This document shows positions 13,715-26,960 of a stretch of 45,000 nucleotides of DNA, piece after piece. The stretch's first letter is position 1; every line of letters begins with the position of its first letter. The translations under genes were made by a program, and so were the position numbers. Below the pieces are notes generated by a model. It did no database searches, had not been told where the DNA came from, and was given only the letters and a program-made list of their open reading frames with translations. The stretch is from Neocallimastix lanati (nom. inval.) (taxonomy: Eukaryota; Neocallimastigomycota; Neocallimastigomycetes; Neocallimastigales; Neocallimastigaceae). The DNA lies in contig JACVTC010000101.1 of NCBI GenBank assembly GCA_016946835.1, positions 320,001 through 365,000 on the forward strand. The letters run 5' to 3'.

Positions 13715-14561
13715 TGAAAAAAATTTAATCCATTCATATTTATTTCTAGTTTTATTTAAAATCTCTTTAATATTTATTTTTATAATTATTATAAAAAAAA
13801 ATTTAAAAATGTGGGGCATTAGAATACAAAATAAAATATATTTATAAGCCATGTTTCGAAATGCAACATATTCTATAATATATATACCTTAAGCCATAAT
13901 AACTTTTAATCAATAATTGATATTACTTAACATTTCTTTTATATATATATATTTTTTTTTATTTTTTATTTTTTTTTTTTAATATATTAACTTTTTAATT
14001 ATACCTATATAACGTATAATATAGGTCCCCTTTAAAAACAAAAAGTAATCCTTAACCTATCTATATTATTTTCTCTCTAATTAATTATAATTATGTATGA
14101 GTTTGATATAATCCATTAATCAATAAATATAACCTCTTTATCAATATTTATCATATCTTCAATGATAATAATATAGAATTAAAATATAATATCAATAATT
14201 AAAACAGAATCTAAAAAAAAAAAAAAAATTTCTAACTATTAATTAATATTAAAAATATCAATAATAAACTTTACTGAATTTGAATTTATTTTATTTTATT
14301 TTTATTTTTTTTTATTTTTTTATTTTTTATTTTTTATTTTCATTAATGATCAACTAATGATTATATATATATTTAATAATAATAATAATAATAATAAAAA
14401 TAAAAATAATAAATATAAAAAAAAAAAAAAAAATAAATAATAATAAAAAATATAAATAATAAAATAAAAATAAAAATAAAAATAAAATGAATTTATAAAA
14501 AAAAAAAAAAAAAGTTTTAAAAATACTTTATAATTAAATAAATAATATAAATAAAAAAAAT

Positions 14562-14608
<47 letters not shown>

Positions 14609-15122
14609 CATTATTTGATTATCCATTTAATGATTATAATTATTTTAACAGGCCATGATTAACCTTAATACTATTTTTAAATTCATTATAGATATAATTT
14701 TTGCTATTTACATTTTTTTTTATTGAAAAAAAAAAAAAAGTATATATATATAAATATAGATATTTCAAAAAAATTTTTTTAAGATATTTATATTATTCAT
14801 ATAATAATATAATTTATCTTTTAAAATTTTTTTAATAGTATTTATTTATTTATTTAATTTTTTTTTATGCTGTACAAGTTTAATCATTAAACTTTTTTTT
14901 TTTTTTTTTTTTTTATTATTATTATTGCTTTTTAATTAGGTGATTTTCTTTATAATATTCATTTTCTTCTTCTTCTTCTTTATATATTTTTTCTTTTTCT
15001 TTTTTTTTTTATTTGTTTATTTTATTTTATTTTATTTTTTTTTATTTTTTTTTTATTATTTTTTCTTTATTTTTATCATTATTATTATTATTATTATTTT
15101 TATCTTCTTTTCATTAAAGGAT
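13167..15122. other. Mixed spacer: a less AT-rich patch, then AT-rich DNA
   Basis: 13180-13350 has ordinary base composition and holds a short inverted pair (ACCGAACCAA near 13276, TTGGTTCGTC at 13338-13347), but no ORF. The rest is poly-T and AAT-type sequence up to the 3' end of the importin-like gene. Long plus-strand Phe/Ile-rich frames near 14940 are composition artefacts; the minus strand there carries the last exon of the next gene. Confidence 0.55.
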
Positions 15123-15570
15123 TTAATTATCGGTTTCGGTAATTCTCACTTTTTTTACACCCATCATTACTTCATCAATTTGTCGTTCAGTATCAATCAT
15201 ATTTTGAGATTGACTTTCATACCATCTTTCCATTAAGTGTTTTAACCTATTTAATACCTTACGATTTTCTATAAAGTATCAAATAAAATATATATAAAAG
15301 AATCAAATAAAATATATAAAGTATCAAATAAAATTTAAATATATATAAAAGTTTTAATTAGAAAAATTAGGTTAGTATTTTTAATTTTATTTATGGGAAT
15401 TATTATTACTATTATTAATTATTTATTAATATTAAAAAGTTAAGTACTGATAGTAACATTAATAATAATAAAAGTTTAAAAAAATAAATAAATAAATAAA
15501 TAAATTATTATTAACACTTTATTAATAATTATTAATATTTCGTTATTATCATTATTGTTATTTATTTCAT

Positions 15571-15611
<41 letters not shown>

Positions 15612-16763
15612 TTATTTATTTCTTATTTTATTTTTTATTTTTTTCTATTTTTTAATTTTTTTTTCCATTTTATTTTATTATGATTTTTATTACCTTGTGA
15701 TTGATAATAACTTGTTTTATTGATGGCATTTTCTAAAATTTCTACCGTTTTCCAAAGTTGATTGAAAGCGGACATTTCATGAGCCCATTTACTTGATTGA
15801 TTTGATTTGTTCTTCTTATGAAGATTACGACTTTCAAAACTGGAAAGGTAAGGAGTAGAAGATTTACGATTTCTTTCTTTAAATCCCGAAATGGTAGATG
15901 GTGGATGGGAGGATTTACTTCCTTTAGAAGAACCTGAAATATTTAGATTATTAATAGAGTTTGAAAGAAGAGTATCAGCATTATCATTAAAATTAATACT
16001 TGCTGAAGAAGAAGTTTTAGAAGAAGCTTTATTAGACCCATTCATCTTCCATGGATCATAATTCCAATTGCCATAGGAACTATTTGGTATCATATTTTTT
16101 GAATTAGCTAATTCCGATTCACTTGTAATTAATATATTTTCTAAGGCATCAATACATTTTTGTTGAATGGTAGTATCGAAGAGACAATCCTTTAAAAAGT
16201 TTATTAATACATGAATTACCCCCATATTAATAAGTGTTCTATTTTTATAATTGTAAATGATTTAATAAATTGAATAATTAATGAATTAGTTTAGATAATC
16301 ATTTAATAGTTATAGGTATCAATAGTTTAATGAATTTTTATTAGTGTTTATATATTTTTTTTAAATAAAAAAAAATATTATTATATATTAATATTTATTG
16401 GATCTTTTATTATTTTATTATTTTATTATTTATATTTCTTGATTTTTTTTTTTTTTTGAAGATATAATATATATATATATATAAATAGAAAAAAAAATTA
16501 CCTTATTTGTTGTGGATGTTTTACATCAGTAGCATTACTAATAGCCCAACAGGCTTCTTTTCGTATTTTGAAACTTTCTTTTGAATTATTTAATATTTCA
16601 AATAAACGATTTAGACATCCAGCATCTATAACTGATTGTATTTGGGCTACTGTACCTGCAGTTATATTTGCTAATACCAAAATTGTTTCTAATCTTATAG
16701 ATCCATTTGGATTAGCTAATAATTCATATAATATTGGTATAGCTCCTGCATTTATAATTAACT

Positions 16764-16799
<36 letters not shown>

Positions 16800-17818
16800 A
16801 AAAAAAAAATATAGAAAGTTAAAAAAAAAAAAGGGATAAATATATTTAGTGATTTTTTTTTTAATCGTATATATATTATCTTTTTTTTTTTTTTTTTTTT
16901 AATATTTCTTTCATATATATAATTATTTTTTTATATTAATTAAATACTTACTTGTGTTTGTTGATCATCACCATAAGCTATATTGGTTAGAGTACGTAAT
17001 ACTGGATTAACAACAGATATATTTTCATTCTTTAATAATTCAACTAATCGTTGACATAATTCTAAATCAAGTAAACAACCAACTTTAGGATGAGAGCCAT
17101 GGAAAATTCTTGAAAGTGCCCAACAGGTTTCAGAAAGAATAGCTGTATCTTCAAAGTAGATAGATTGTTTAAGAATTGGGAAGGCAGGTGCAAGCTAGAT
17201 ATTTTTTTTAATAATAAAATTAAATTCAATAAAAAACAAAACAAAAAAAAATTAAAATAAAAGAATAAAATAATTCAAAAAAAATAAAAAAATAAAAAAA
17301 TAAAATAATATAAAAGCATAATAGAAATTATAATATTAATATCAATAATAATTGTTATAATAAAATAATAGATTTTTTTTTATTTTTTTTTTTTTTTTTT
17401 TTTTTTTTTGTTTGAAATTATTAAATTCATAAATATATATATATGTAATTTATTATTATTATTATTATACTTTTATTATTATTATTTACCACATCCCAAT
17501 CTGAACGATGCCAACGACAAAGATTAGCTAATGTCCACATGGCTACTTGTAACATATGATTTTTTGATTCAATTGAATCATTACCATTCCAAAGTTCCAA
17601 TAATGGTTGTAAGGCACCTCCATGAAGAACAATATCACGAAATTCACCACAATCTCCAGCAATATTACCTAATGACCATGCTGCTTGAGTACGAACTTCT
17701 TTATTTTCTGAACGCAATAAATCAATTAAAACTGGTACAGCTCCAGCATCTATAATAGTACGAGTTTGTTCTGTTGTACCTGCTGCAATATTTGTAATAA
17801 CCCAACAAGTTTCATACT

Positions 17819-17854
<36 letters not shown>

Positions 17855-18458
17855 AAATTTAATAACATATAAATAAGTAAATAAATAAATATATATATAT
17901 ATAATAACGATAATAATAATATATATGTAATACAGATAATAATAATATATATATAATTAAGTATATAAAAATATATGTATAATATCAATAATATTAATAT
18001 TAATAATAAATAAGTCAATAGATTTGATATATAATTATATTAATAAATTAGTAATTAATAAATATTTAAAATATTAAAGAAAATAATTATTATTATTTTT
18101 TATTCTTTTTTTTTCAATTTACTTGTAAAATTGGACTTGGTGATTTTAATAATTCAACAAATCTTGTATTCATTCTTAAAGCAAGAACATTATTGATATT
18201 ATTTGATATTTTTTCTTTTCAATATAAATAAATAAATAAATTAAAAATAAAAAAAAAAAAAGAAAGAAAAAATTAGTATATGATAATTATTATTTAACAC
18301 TTTCCTACAATAAGAATATTGAATAATATTAAAAATTAAAAACGAAAAAATTACCTAAAGATAAGTATTTTCTCAATTTAACCATAGCATTAATTTGATA
18401 TTCTACTACATCAGACATTAAAGCCTGAATGACTGATCTTTGATGATAAGGTAACTAT

Positions 18459-18490
<32 letters not shown>

Positions 18491-18625
18491 TTTTAAATGA
18501 ATTATTAAACATACTATTTATTAATGAAAAAAAAAAAAAAAATTATTTTTATAATATTATTTGGTGGTTATGTAATAAATTTTTGTTAATTAAAAATAGT
18601 AAAAGAATAAAAAAAATAATAATAA

Positions 18626-18656
<31 letters not shown>

Positions 18657-18763
18657 AAAATAAAATTAAAAGTAGAAATAATAAAAATAATAAATAATAA
18701 TAATAATGATGATGATGAAAGAATTGATAAAATAAAAATGGTTTTAAAATTTTTTTAAAGTAA

Positions 18764-18800
<37 letters not shown>

Positions 18801-19016
18801 AATAAAACTTACTAATAATTCAATTTTTGAATTATTTTCACAATAGTCATAGGGATGAATTTTTTCATTATTATCGATATGAACATGAGTTAATTTTCTC
18901 ATAATAGAATTCATAAGATCATCAACACCATCATCATTATCATCCTGTTCGTCATTATTATCATTATTTTGATGATGACGTTCAAATTCTTTTTCTTCTT
19001 CTTTACTTTTATTCAT
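15123..19016 (-). CDS. Importin-alpha-like ARM-repeat protein, eight exons
   Basis: Probable nuclear-import adaptor. I read exons 19016-18813, 18454-18355, 18214-18123, 17816-17490, 17194-16952, 16761-16502, 16238-15694 and 15268-15123: 1917 nt, 638 residues, all phases consistent. ARM repeats run from about residue 75 to 445. The Trp-Asn pairs that line the NLS groove are seen as W137/N141, W179/N183, W226/N230 and W394/N398. ARM 5 has W266 but Arg270 in place of Asn. VRTQAAWSLGNIAGD and ALENIL are typical family wording. Two points are unusual. The N-terminus (1-68) is acidic, without the Arg/Lys-rich importin-beta-binding domain. Residues 460-560 are Ser-rich, followed by a predicted helical tail. 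The last exon is small; without it the reading would end in a spurious Lys-rich tail. An unseen 5' exon could supply the missing domain. Confidence 0.85.
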
Positions 19017-20072
19017 TGTTGAATAGGATAGAGGTTAAAGTTTTATTTTTATTATTAGAATTTTTAAAATGATCTGGTATTATTATTTATCTATAAAAGT
19101 ATATATTCTTATTTTTTTTTTCTTTTTTAAAAAAAAAAAAGGAAAAAAGAAAAAAATATTGAAAAAATAAAACTATTATTTAAAATCTGATACTAGCTAT
19201 TATAATAATAACAGCCGTGATAATAGAAACTCTTATTATTATTTTTTTAATAATATTAATATTTTATACGATAAAAAAAAGGTGAAAATAATGAATTATA
19301 TATAGTTTTTTTTTTTTTTTTTAATTATATTTAAATAAATTTAATAATAACGTAATATAAACTAGATTTAATATGAATTACATGTATGTGTAAATGGTAT
19401 AAAATTCCAGTTATATATATATTTTTTTAAAATTGAAAAAAGTTAAGGTATATTTGGTATTATTATTATTATTATTATTTGGTTTAATATAATGATTTTT
19501 AATTATATTCCTGTCTTAATTACTATAATAAAAATAAATAAATATAATATCGAATTGTTCAGTAATATTTTTTTTTTTTTGTGATATTTTTTTATAATTA
19601 AGGTTATAATTAATTATATTAATAATTCAATATACTAATTATTTTTATATGATATATATATATATATATATTTTTTTTTTGTCAATTTTTGATGTGTCTT
19701 TATATTTTATAATGGCTTTTCTCCTGTCTTATAAAAGACCTAAATTTGGTTATGAAGATAATTATTAAATAATACAAAGATATATATATGTAAATATATA
19801 AATATATTATATAAAAAAAAAAATTAATAAATTTAAAAAAACAATAATAAACTATTAGAAAAAAAATATATATATATATATATATATTACTTATAAAGTA
19901 TGTAATAAATAATTAAAATTAAATATTGAATAAAATTGAGTAAAAAAAAAAAAAATAATATGTAGAAATGATAATTTTTATTATTGATAAAGATAGTTTA
20001 TTTACTACCATGTAGTTTTACTATTATTATTACTATTATTTTGATTGTACTTTATGTTCATAAAAAAAAAAA

Positions 20073-20144
<72 letters not shown>
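20073..20144. repeat. (AAT)n microsatellite
   Basis: About 24 uninterrupted AAT triplets. The plus-strand poly-Ile frame through it is an artefact of the repeat. Confidence 0.95.
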
Positions 20145-20698
20145 TATAAAATTTGTAAACTCTAATAATGCTATGTTATTTTATTAAAATTTTAATTACT
20201 TATATAATAATAGTATTTAATATTGTCTTATTTTTATTTTTTTAAAAATAAGCAATAAAAAAAATATAAAATTATTATTTTGTTTTCCTAAAAAAAAAAT
20301 ATGATTATATTACATTAAAAGTAAAATAACACTAAAAATATAATAATAGGTATTATTTATTATATAATAAATAATATATATAAATTATTATTTGAGAAAA
20401 ATAAAACAAAAAAAAGCTCTTAATGACTTTTACTAATATCTATTAAGTACATAAAATAAATAAATAAATAATAAAGTACTTTAAATATTTAAATTTATAA
20501 ATCTAACACATTTATATTCTTTATTATTATTATTATTATTTGTATTAAAATAATTGAAAAAAAATATTTATATAGCTAATAAATTTCTGTAAACAACCTT
20601 TTACCATAAATAAATAAATTATTATTATTATTATTATTAATTATTTTATTTTATTTTTACTTCATTTTTTTTTTTTTATTTCTTTTTTTCTTTTTTAC

Positions 20699-20733
<35 letters not shown>

Positions 20734-21298
20734 TTACTTTACTTAATAATATTACTATGATATTTTATACTTAACCGATAATATATATTATATTAATTTT
20801 TTTATATAAATATATAACATTTACAATTCAATAAAAATGTATGGCGTTAAGAATGAATGTAAAGAGTATAAAAAAAATTAGATTGATTGAACAAAGATAA
20901 AAAAATAGAATTATAAAACGAAAATAAAAATAAATAAAAAAAAAAAGAGAGAGAGATTATATTATAATCAACAATGCATAAATAAATTATTATATAAAAG
21001 GTTATTATAAAATATAATAATATCTTTTCTTTAATTAATATTTAAAATCAAAAAACCAAAAAAAAAATAATAATAATAAAATAAAATAATATTAAAATTA
21101 AATTAAATATTTTAATAAAACATTATTATTTTAAATTATTTCCTATTTAATTTATATGATAATTAATTAAACCTCAAATAAATAATTAAAAAAATTTTAA
21201 TTCTTTTTCTATTTTTATATTATATATTTTTCATTTAATTATTTAATTATTTCTTATTTAGTTATTTATTTATTTATTTATTTATATATTTATTTATA

Positions 21299-21422
21299 TA
21301 TTATTTATTATTCAATTATGTATTATTTATTATTCAATTATGTATTATTTATTATTCAATTATGTATTATTTATTATTCAATTATGTATTATTTATTATT
21401 CAATTATGTATTATTTATTATT
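21299..21422. repeat. 22 bp tandem repeat, 5.6 copies
   Basis: Unit TATTATTTATTATTCAATTA plus TG, with copies starting at 21299, 21321, 21343, 21365 and 21387 and a partial copy from 21409. The full copies look identical, which suggests recent expansion. Confidence 0.92.
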
Positions 21423-24061
21423 AATTTTATTTATTATTTATTTATTTACTATTCATTGTTTATTATTTATTAAATCTTATTAATTAAATACAATCATTTA
21501 ATAATATAATAATTGTAATAATTGTATTATTATAATAAAAATTTTTATGTTAAAAAAGAGTTATTAAAATTTGTATATTTAAACAAAATATTAATAAAAA
21601 GTCAAAATATACAAATAAAAAAAAAAAAAAATCAGAAAACATGAAAAGTTAAAAAAAAAAAAGCTTTGGTTAACAATAAATCTTGATTTAAATAATAATA
21701 ATAAAAAAAAAAATTAAAAGTAAAATAATAATAATTAATAAATGGATTTTTTAAAACCTTAAAATCTATTGAATATTTTAATAAAAAATTATTTAGATAT
21801 ATAAAATTTTATTTTTTTATTAGTACTATTAAACATTGTCAAATTATTTTTTTAAATTTAAAATAAGATATAATTTATATAAAATTATATAAAGATGAAA
21901 ATTTATACTTTTTTTATACTTTATATAAGTTTTATAATTTTATTTTAATTTTTTTTGGAGGTTTTATTATTATTATTATTAAAATTATTATTATTATTTA
22001 TTATTATTATTTTATTATTAATATTTATTATTATTATTTATTATTTTTATTATTATTTATTATTATTGTATTAAATTCTTATAAACTATAACCAAATAAT
22101 TAAAGTTTAATGAATTGATTTTTTTAATAATTATAATCTTTTTCTTTATATATTTTTTTCATTTTATTTTTTTTCTTTAAAATTAATATTTTAGTATAAA
22201 TTAACTGACAATGAAATATTAAAAAAATTTTTTTTTCTATATGTTCTATTATGTATTTTATTAAAGCAAAAATTAAAAAAAAAATAAAGATTAAATTAAA
22301 ATATTATTTATGTATATATACACACTTCAATTTTATATTTTTATTTTATTTTAAAAGAATTAATAATTATTATTAACTTTCCAATGATATATTAATATAT
22401 ATTAATATATAATCAAACATCATTTTAAATTATTTTTTTTTTTAAATTTCGAAAAATAAAAGTTTATTTCTTAATTTTAATTAAAATAAACATTATATCC
22501 TTAAAAAATAATAATAAATTATTATAATTAATAAATAATTAAATAATTAAATCATTAAATAATTAATGGTTAATAATAATAAGATATATATATAAGTTAA
22601 AAATAAAATAAAATATAAAAAAATTATTTGTCAATTTTTTTTATTTCTACAAAAAATATTATTATTAATTAAAAAAATAAAATAAAATAAAATAAGAAAA
22701 AAAAAATCTTAGCAAGAAATAAATAAATTAATATATATATAAATAAATAAAAAAGAAAATAAATTCTATGTCTCAAAATAAAATAGGGATATTTTCGCTG
22801 AAACTTTTTTTTTTATTGTGTATATATATATATATTTTTTTTTTATATTTCAGTGTAAATTTATTTCTTATACTAATTTGTTCATCTATATATTTATTAT
22901 TTAATTATAGATATTCCTACTAATATTTGTTATTTTTAATTTTTATTTTATATATTTTTTATTTTTATCATGTGAATAAAGGTAATTTTTGATGACTTTA
23001 AATTTTAATACTAACTTTATTTTTTTTTAAATATAAATAGAATAAGAAATAAAAAAATAATTAAATTAATGGTTATATATGTAATATATAATTAATATAA
23101 AATGAAAAAAAAAAAATGGAATTAGAATGATTAATATATAGATCATACCATACTAATTACATTATTTTCTATTTATTTATCAATTTATATTATTGATAAT
23201 AGATTTATTTTTATTTTTATTTTTTTTTTTTTTTTTATAAATAGAATCATAAAATATTAATTATTATAAAAATATTAGCATAATTATAATTATAGAATTA
23301 TAATTAAAATAATTTTAAATATGAAAAAAGTATATATATATAAATAAATATATAAAATATAATAAATATATTTTATAATTATTAAATATAAAAAAAAATA
23401 TTTATTTTAATTAAATTTTACTATATATGGTAATAATTAAAGTTTAATAACATTTTCTACTTCCATTTTCTTTTATTATTTTATAATTTATTTTTATTTC
23501 CTTTTATATTAAAAATATTTAATTTATCTATTTATTTATTTAAAAATATTATTATTTATCTATTTATTTAATTTATAATTATTTATAATTATTATTTTTT
23601 TTTTGTTGTTGTTGAATATAAATGCAAAATAATATTTTTTTTTATATTTATAATAATATTTATAATATTAATATTATTATTTATATAATAATATTAGTGA
23701 AAAAAGGATTTTGATGATATTAATTTTTTAAATTTCAAATATAATATATATAAGAGAAGACCAAAAATTAAAAGGGATACATATTTATTATCTATCTAAT
23801 AATAATTATTACTTTAAAAATATTATAGTATTAATATTTCAAAAAAAAAAAATTAAGGATTCAAAATTATCTGAATAAAGAAACATTTTCACAGTAAAAA
23901 TTTATTGTATTTCTTCAAGAAATTTTTTTTTATTTATATGTAAGTTTTTTTTTTTTTATTTGGTCTCAGAAATAATGTGGAAAAAAAAGTGTTTATTGAA
24001 TATTTTTTTTGAAGAAGAAGTAAATGAGTAATGGTACAAAAGACTTTTCTTATAATTTTTT

Positions 24062-24094
<33 letters not shown>

Positions 24095-24149
24095 CATAAA
24101 ATCATTATTTGTATCAAAAAAATAAAAAAAAAAAAATTTTTTTTCTTAG

Positions 24150-24725
24150 GAGATATAAATAGTTCCATAGACATATTATTAATAGTAGTTGGATAATGAT
24201 CAAAAAAAAATATCATTTGCAATTGAACAAACAGAAGATATGTGACTATGAGGAATCATAGCTTTATTATTATTGATAATATGGTCGATCCAAGAAGATT
24301 TGAAACCTTTAGAATAAGTAATACTACTTGATATTGCTAATAGAATATTTTTGATTTCAAAAATGATGTCAGGCTAACTGATATAATGCAATTGAAGTTA
24401 GCATTTTCAGTAGTATATGAGCAAGAATTATGAACATCAATATATAAGCCTCTCATGTCAAGGGATTTTGGAATTAGCACCAAGAAAAACAGTTAATGTA
24501 ACCAAAATAATAGAAGGAGAGTTCCCTTTAGAAAGGAACTTACTTTTATCAATTTCCTGAAGACATATACATACATCTTTAAATACAGAATTTAAATACA
24601 TAAATAACGTCTCTTCTTTTTTAGAATTCCAATCATTTATATTCCAACTAGAGCATAAATTGAAGAAAGAAGAGCTAGAATAAAAATGACATGGATAGAA
24701 TTCTCTGGGCATACCTAATTATAGG
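24150..24725 (-). mobile_element. LINE apurinic-endonuclease domain relic
   Basis: 5' part of a LINE polyprotein. The minus strand from about 24660 reads SSWNINDWNSKKEE, the usual start of LINE endonucleases, and then ICLQEIDKSKF (24575-24540) with the catalytic Glu of the QE motif. Farther on are SSWIDHI (24300-24280) and a damaged [S]DHYPT (24205-24187), matching the family's C-terminal SDH box. Stops and shifts occur between these blocks (for example the N-terminal frame closes near 24458). The relic ends against poly-A/T at about 24065-24150. A poly-T run at 24740-24768 marks the tail of a neighbouring insertion on its 5' side. It is non-functional. Confidence 0.75.
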
Positions 24726-25171
24726 TAAGTTTATATTTAATTTTTTTTTTTTTTTTTTTTTTTTTTTTGTACAACATAATATCGAAGTTTGACTATTGTT
24801 AAAAATAATAAACCAAATTTTGTAGTAAGATTAATGTATTACACTGGAAATATTTTAAAGTAAAAAGTTTATAGAAAGTAAAAAGAACAAAACAACGATA
24901 ATAAAATATTAAAACAATAATCAATAATCAATAAAGTAAATGAAAGGAAAGATAAGTACTTAATTCATTCATAAAGAGAAAAGGAAAGTAATTGAAAAAA
25001 AAAAATAAAAAATGTAAATTGAAGGATAAAAGAGAACAGAAAAACGGAATTAAAAAAGAATAGGAAAAAAAGTTATACTTATATGACTGGGACTAGACGG
25101 TTAATATATATATATATAAAAAGGTAAAAAAACAAATATAAAGTATATTTAAAAAATATTAAAGATAAAAG

Positions 25172-25204
<33 letters not shown>

Positions 25205-25287
25205 GAAAAAAAAATAATAAACAAAAGATAAAAGAAATAAAGAGTTAGTAAAGGAAAAAAATTAAATAGTTCCAAGATCCTTCATGA

Positions 25288-25325
<38 letters not shown>

Positions 25326-25379
25326 AATAAAATAAAAAAAACTTTGATTAAAATAGAAATAAAAAATGAAATGAAATTA

Positions 25380-26960
25380 GTAAAATCAAATTTCCAAACT
25401 TCTACAGACCGATCATTAATTTTAATATTCTATATGAACTATCATTCCCCTGTATCAAGAGAAGTGTTAATAGTAATATCCTCAGAGACACCATTCCTGG
25501 GAGTACGCTCCTCAGGGGTGATTCTTAAGAATTTCTCTTATAGAATAAAAAGGATTTCCTATTCATTCTCTGTAGGATCGGTTTCAATTCTAAATCATTT
25601 GGAAACGGTACACCTAAGTAGGTAGGTAGGTATAGCCATTCGTTTTTTTTTTTAGGGTAACTCTTGATTTGAAAATGAAAGACAAAAAGATAGGGTTACT
25701 GTTATTAAGAAATCTTGAAAACTTCCCCTCATACTACTAAAATGGCACATTTATTGATACCAAATTGCGTTTCATTTATTTTCTAGTCCATTTACTTGGC
25801 AAATTTTTAAACAATTTCTTAAAGTTAAGATCTTGTTTGGAGCACATAACACAATATTATCTGCAAAAAGACCTCCACAACAACGTTTATCACCAATAGA
25901 GATTCCATATTTACCGCAATTATTAAAAATATCATTAATGAACAGGTTAAACAAAATTAGTGAGAAGGGACAACCTTGACGAACTCCTTTCTTAATATTA
26001 AATGATTCCGATAATTGTTCCATCAACCCTTATACAAGTCTTGGAAGATAAGTATAAGTTTTCAATAAATTTATAGCACTTGCCTCTAATACCTATGTGA
26101 TGAATTTTCGATAATACTTTATATTATGAGAACTGAGTCATACGCTTTTTTTAACTTCCAAAAAAAAAAAAAAAAAAAAAATCAAGGTTAAGTATCCTTA
26201 TTTTCAAATTTTTCTTCTCTGTCATATAAATTCTTAATGAAATGTAAAGACTCATAAATACTTCTCGGTTACGAAATTCATATAGTTCAGGTCTTATATA
26301 AATAAATTCCTTTATCAATTCCATATTTAGAGATTCTATTAGCGAAGATTTTCACTATAAATTTAAACCCATTATTGATAAGAGAGATTTCATGATAGTT
26401 ATTACAATCTGCTTGATTTATCTTTTTATGAATAGAAACTTTCGATGCGTTATTCCATGATTTTGAGAAATCACCATCCTAAATGCGATTGATTAAGGCT
26501 TTGAGACATTTAAAGCCAGATGAAATATTACTATTATTGTCACTTGATTTTTCTGAATAATCTCTGCAAGGAATCAAAGCTTTAAAGAATTCCATTGGAA
26601 TACCCTCAGGACCATCAGCTTTAAAGAATTCCATTGGAATACCCTCAGGACCATCAGCTTTAAAGAATTCCATTGGAATACCCTCAGGACCATAAGCTTT
26701 AAAGTTAGGGGGGTAGTGGAGATGGAGATTGCTTCACTAAAGTTCATCATCGGTTAATACCTTGGTTTAATATTAATATTCCCATTTCTTGTGGCCTTAA
26801 AGTGCCGAACTTCCCAAATTCCTTTTTAGTGCATCAGAATCTTTCCAGTAATCGTTAGAAAGACGATGAGCTGAAGAAATTCCGACCCAAAGAATTTATA
26901 ATGAGAATGTCAAGCTTTTAATTTTCATCTGTAGAAGAAACAAGTTTCATTGTTAATTTG
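25380..26960 (-). mobile_element. LINE reverse transcriptase relic
   Basis: Read from high to low coordinate. A finger motif DGPEGIPMEFFKA, tripled in tandem, comes first (26694-26578). Then come SWNNASKVSIHKK and ISLINNGFKF (about 26460-26370), followed by RT motif B GVRQGCP and ILFNLFINDIF (about 25985-25930). The catalytic box is FADNIVL (25867-25847) in place of FADD. INKCAILVV and TYLGVPF (about 25625-25605), with NDLELKPI after it, mark the thumb. Multiple stops and shifts break it, and the active-site Asp is lost. The wording differs from the copy at 35-37.6 kb, so this is a separate family. Whether it was ever one element with the endonuclease relic at 24150-24725 is unclear, since the order is reversed for a single copy. 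Confidence 0.78.
26578..26694 (-). repeat. 39 bp in-frame triplication within the RT relic
   Basis: Three head-to-tail copies at 26578, 26617 and 26656, followed by a 10 bp partial. The first two are identical and the third differs at its last base. Each encodes DGPEGIPMEFFKA, so 13 residues are repeated without breaking frame. Confidence 0.95.

Larger units (their letters stand above)
19017..24140. other. 5.1 kb AT-rich spacer
   Basis: Upstream of the importin-like gene and downstream (minus sense) of the LINE endonuclease relic. It contains microsatellites, two arrays listed separately, and many poly-A/T runs. Short less AT-rich islands occur at 19712-19765 (a plus-strand 17-codon frame, MAFLLSYKRPKFGYEDN), 20837-20881 and 22769-22800. 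They are too short to call genes. No other coding signal on either strand. Confidence 0.55.

Noticed and set aside
14940-15236. 98-codon plus-strand frame, Phe/Ile-rich
   Set aside because: Low-complexity translation of T-rich DNA; its 3' half is the antisense of the last exon of the importin-like gene.
15635-15693. Lys-rich C-terminus of the importin-like protein, suggestive of a nuclear localisation signal
   Set aside because: It lies after a good donor site (CACAAG|GTAATA) and is better read as intron, because an in-phase coding exon follows at 15268.
19984-20187. 67-codon plus-strand frame with poly-Ile
   Set aside because: Produced by the (AAT)n microsatellite.
25284-25625. 113-codon plus-strand frame
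   Set aside because: Its Lys run is a poly-A tract and its second half is the antisense of the LINE thumb segment.
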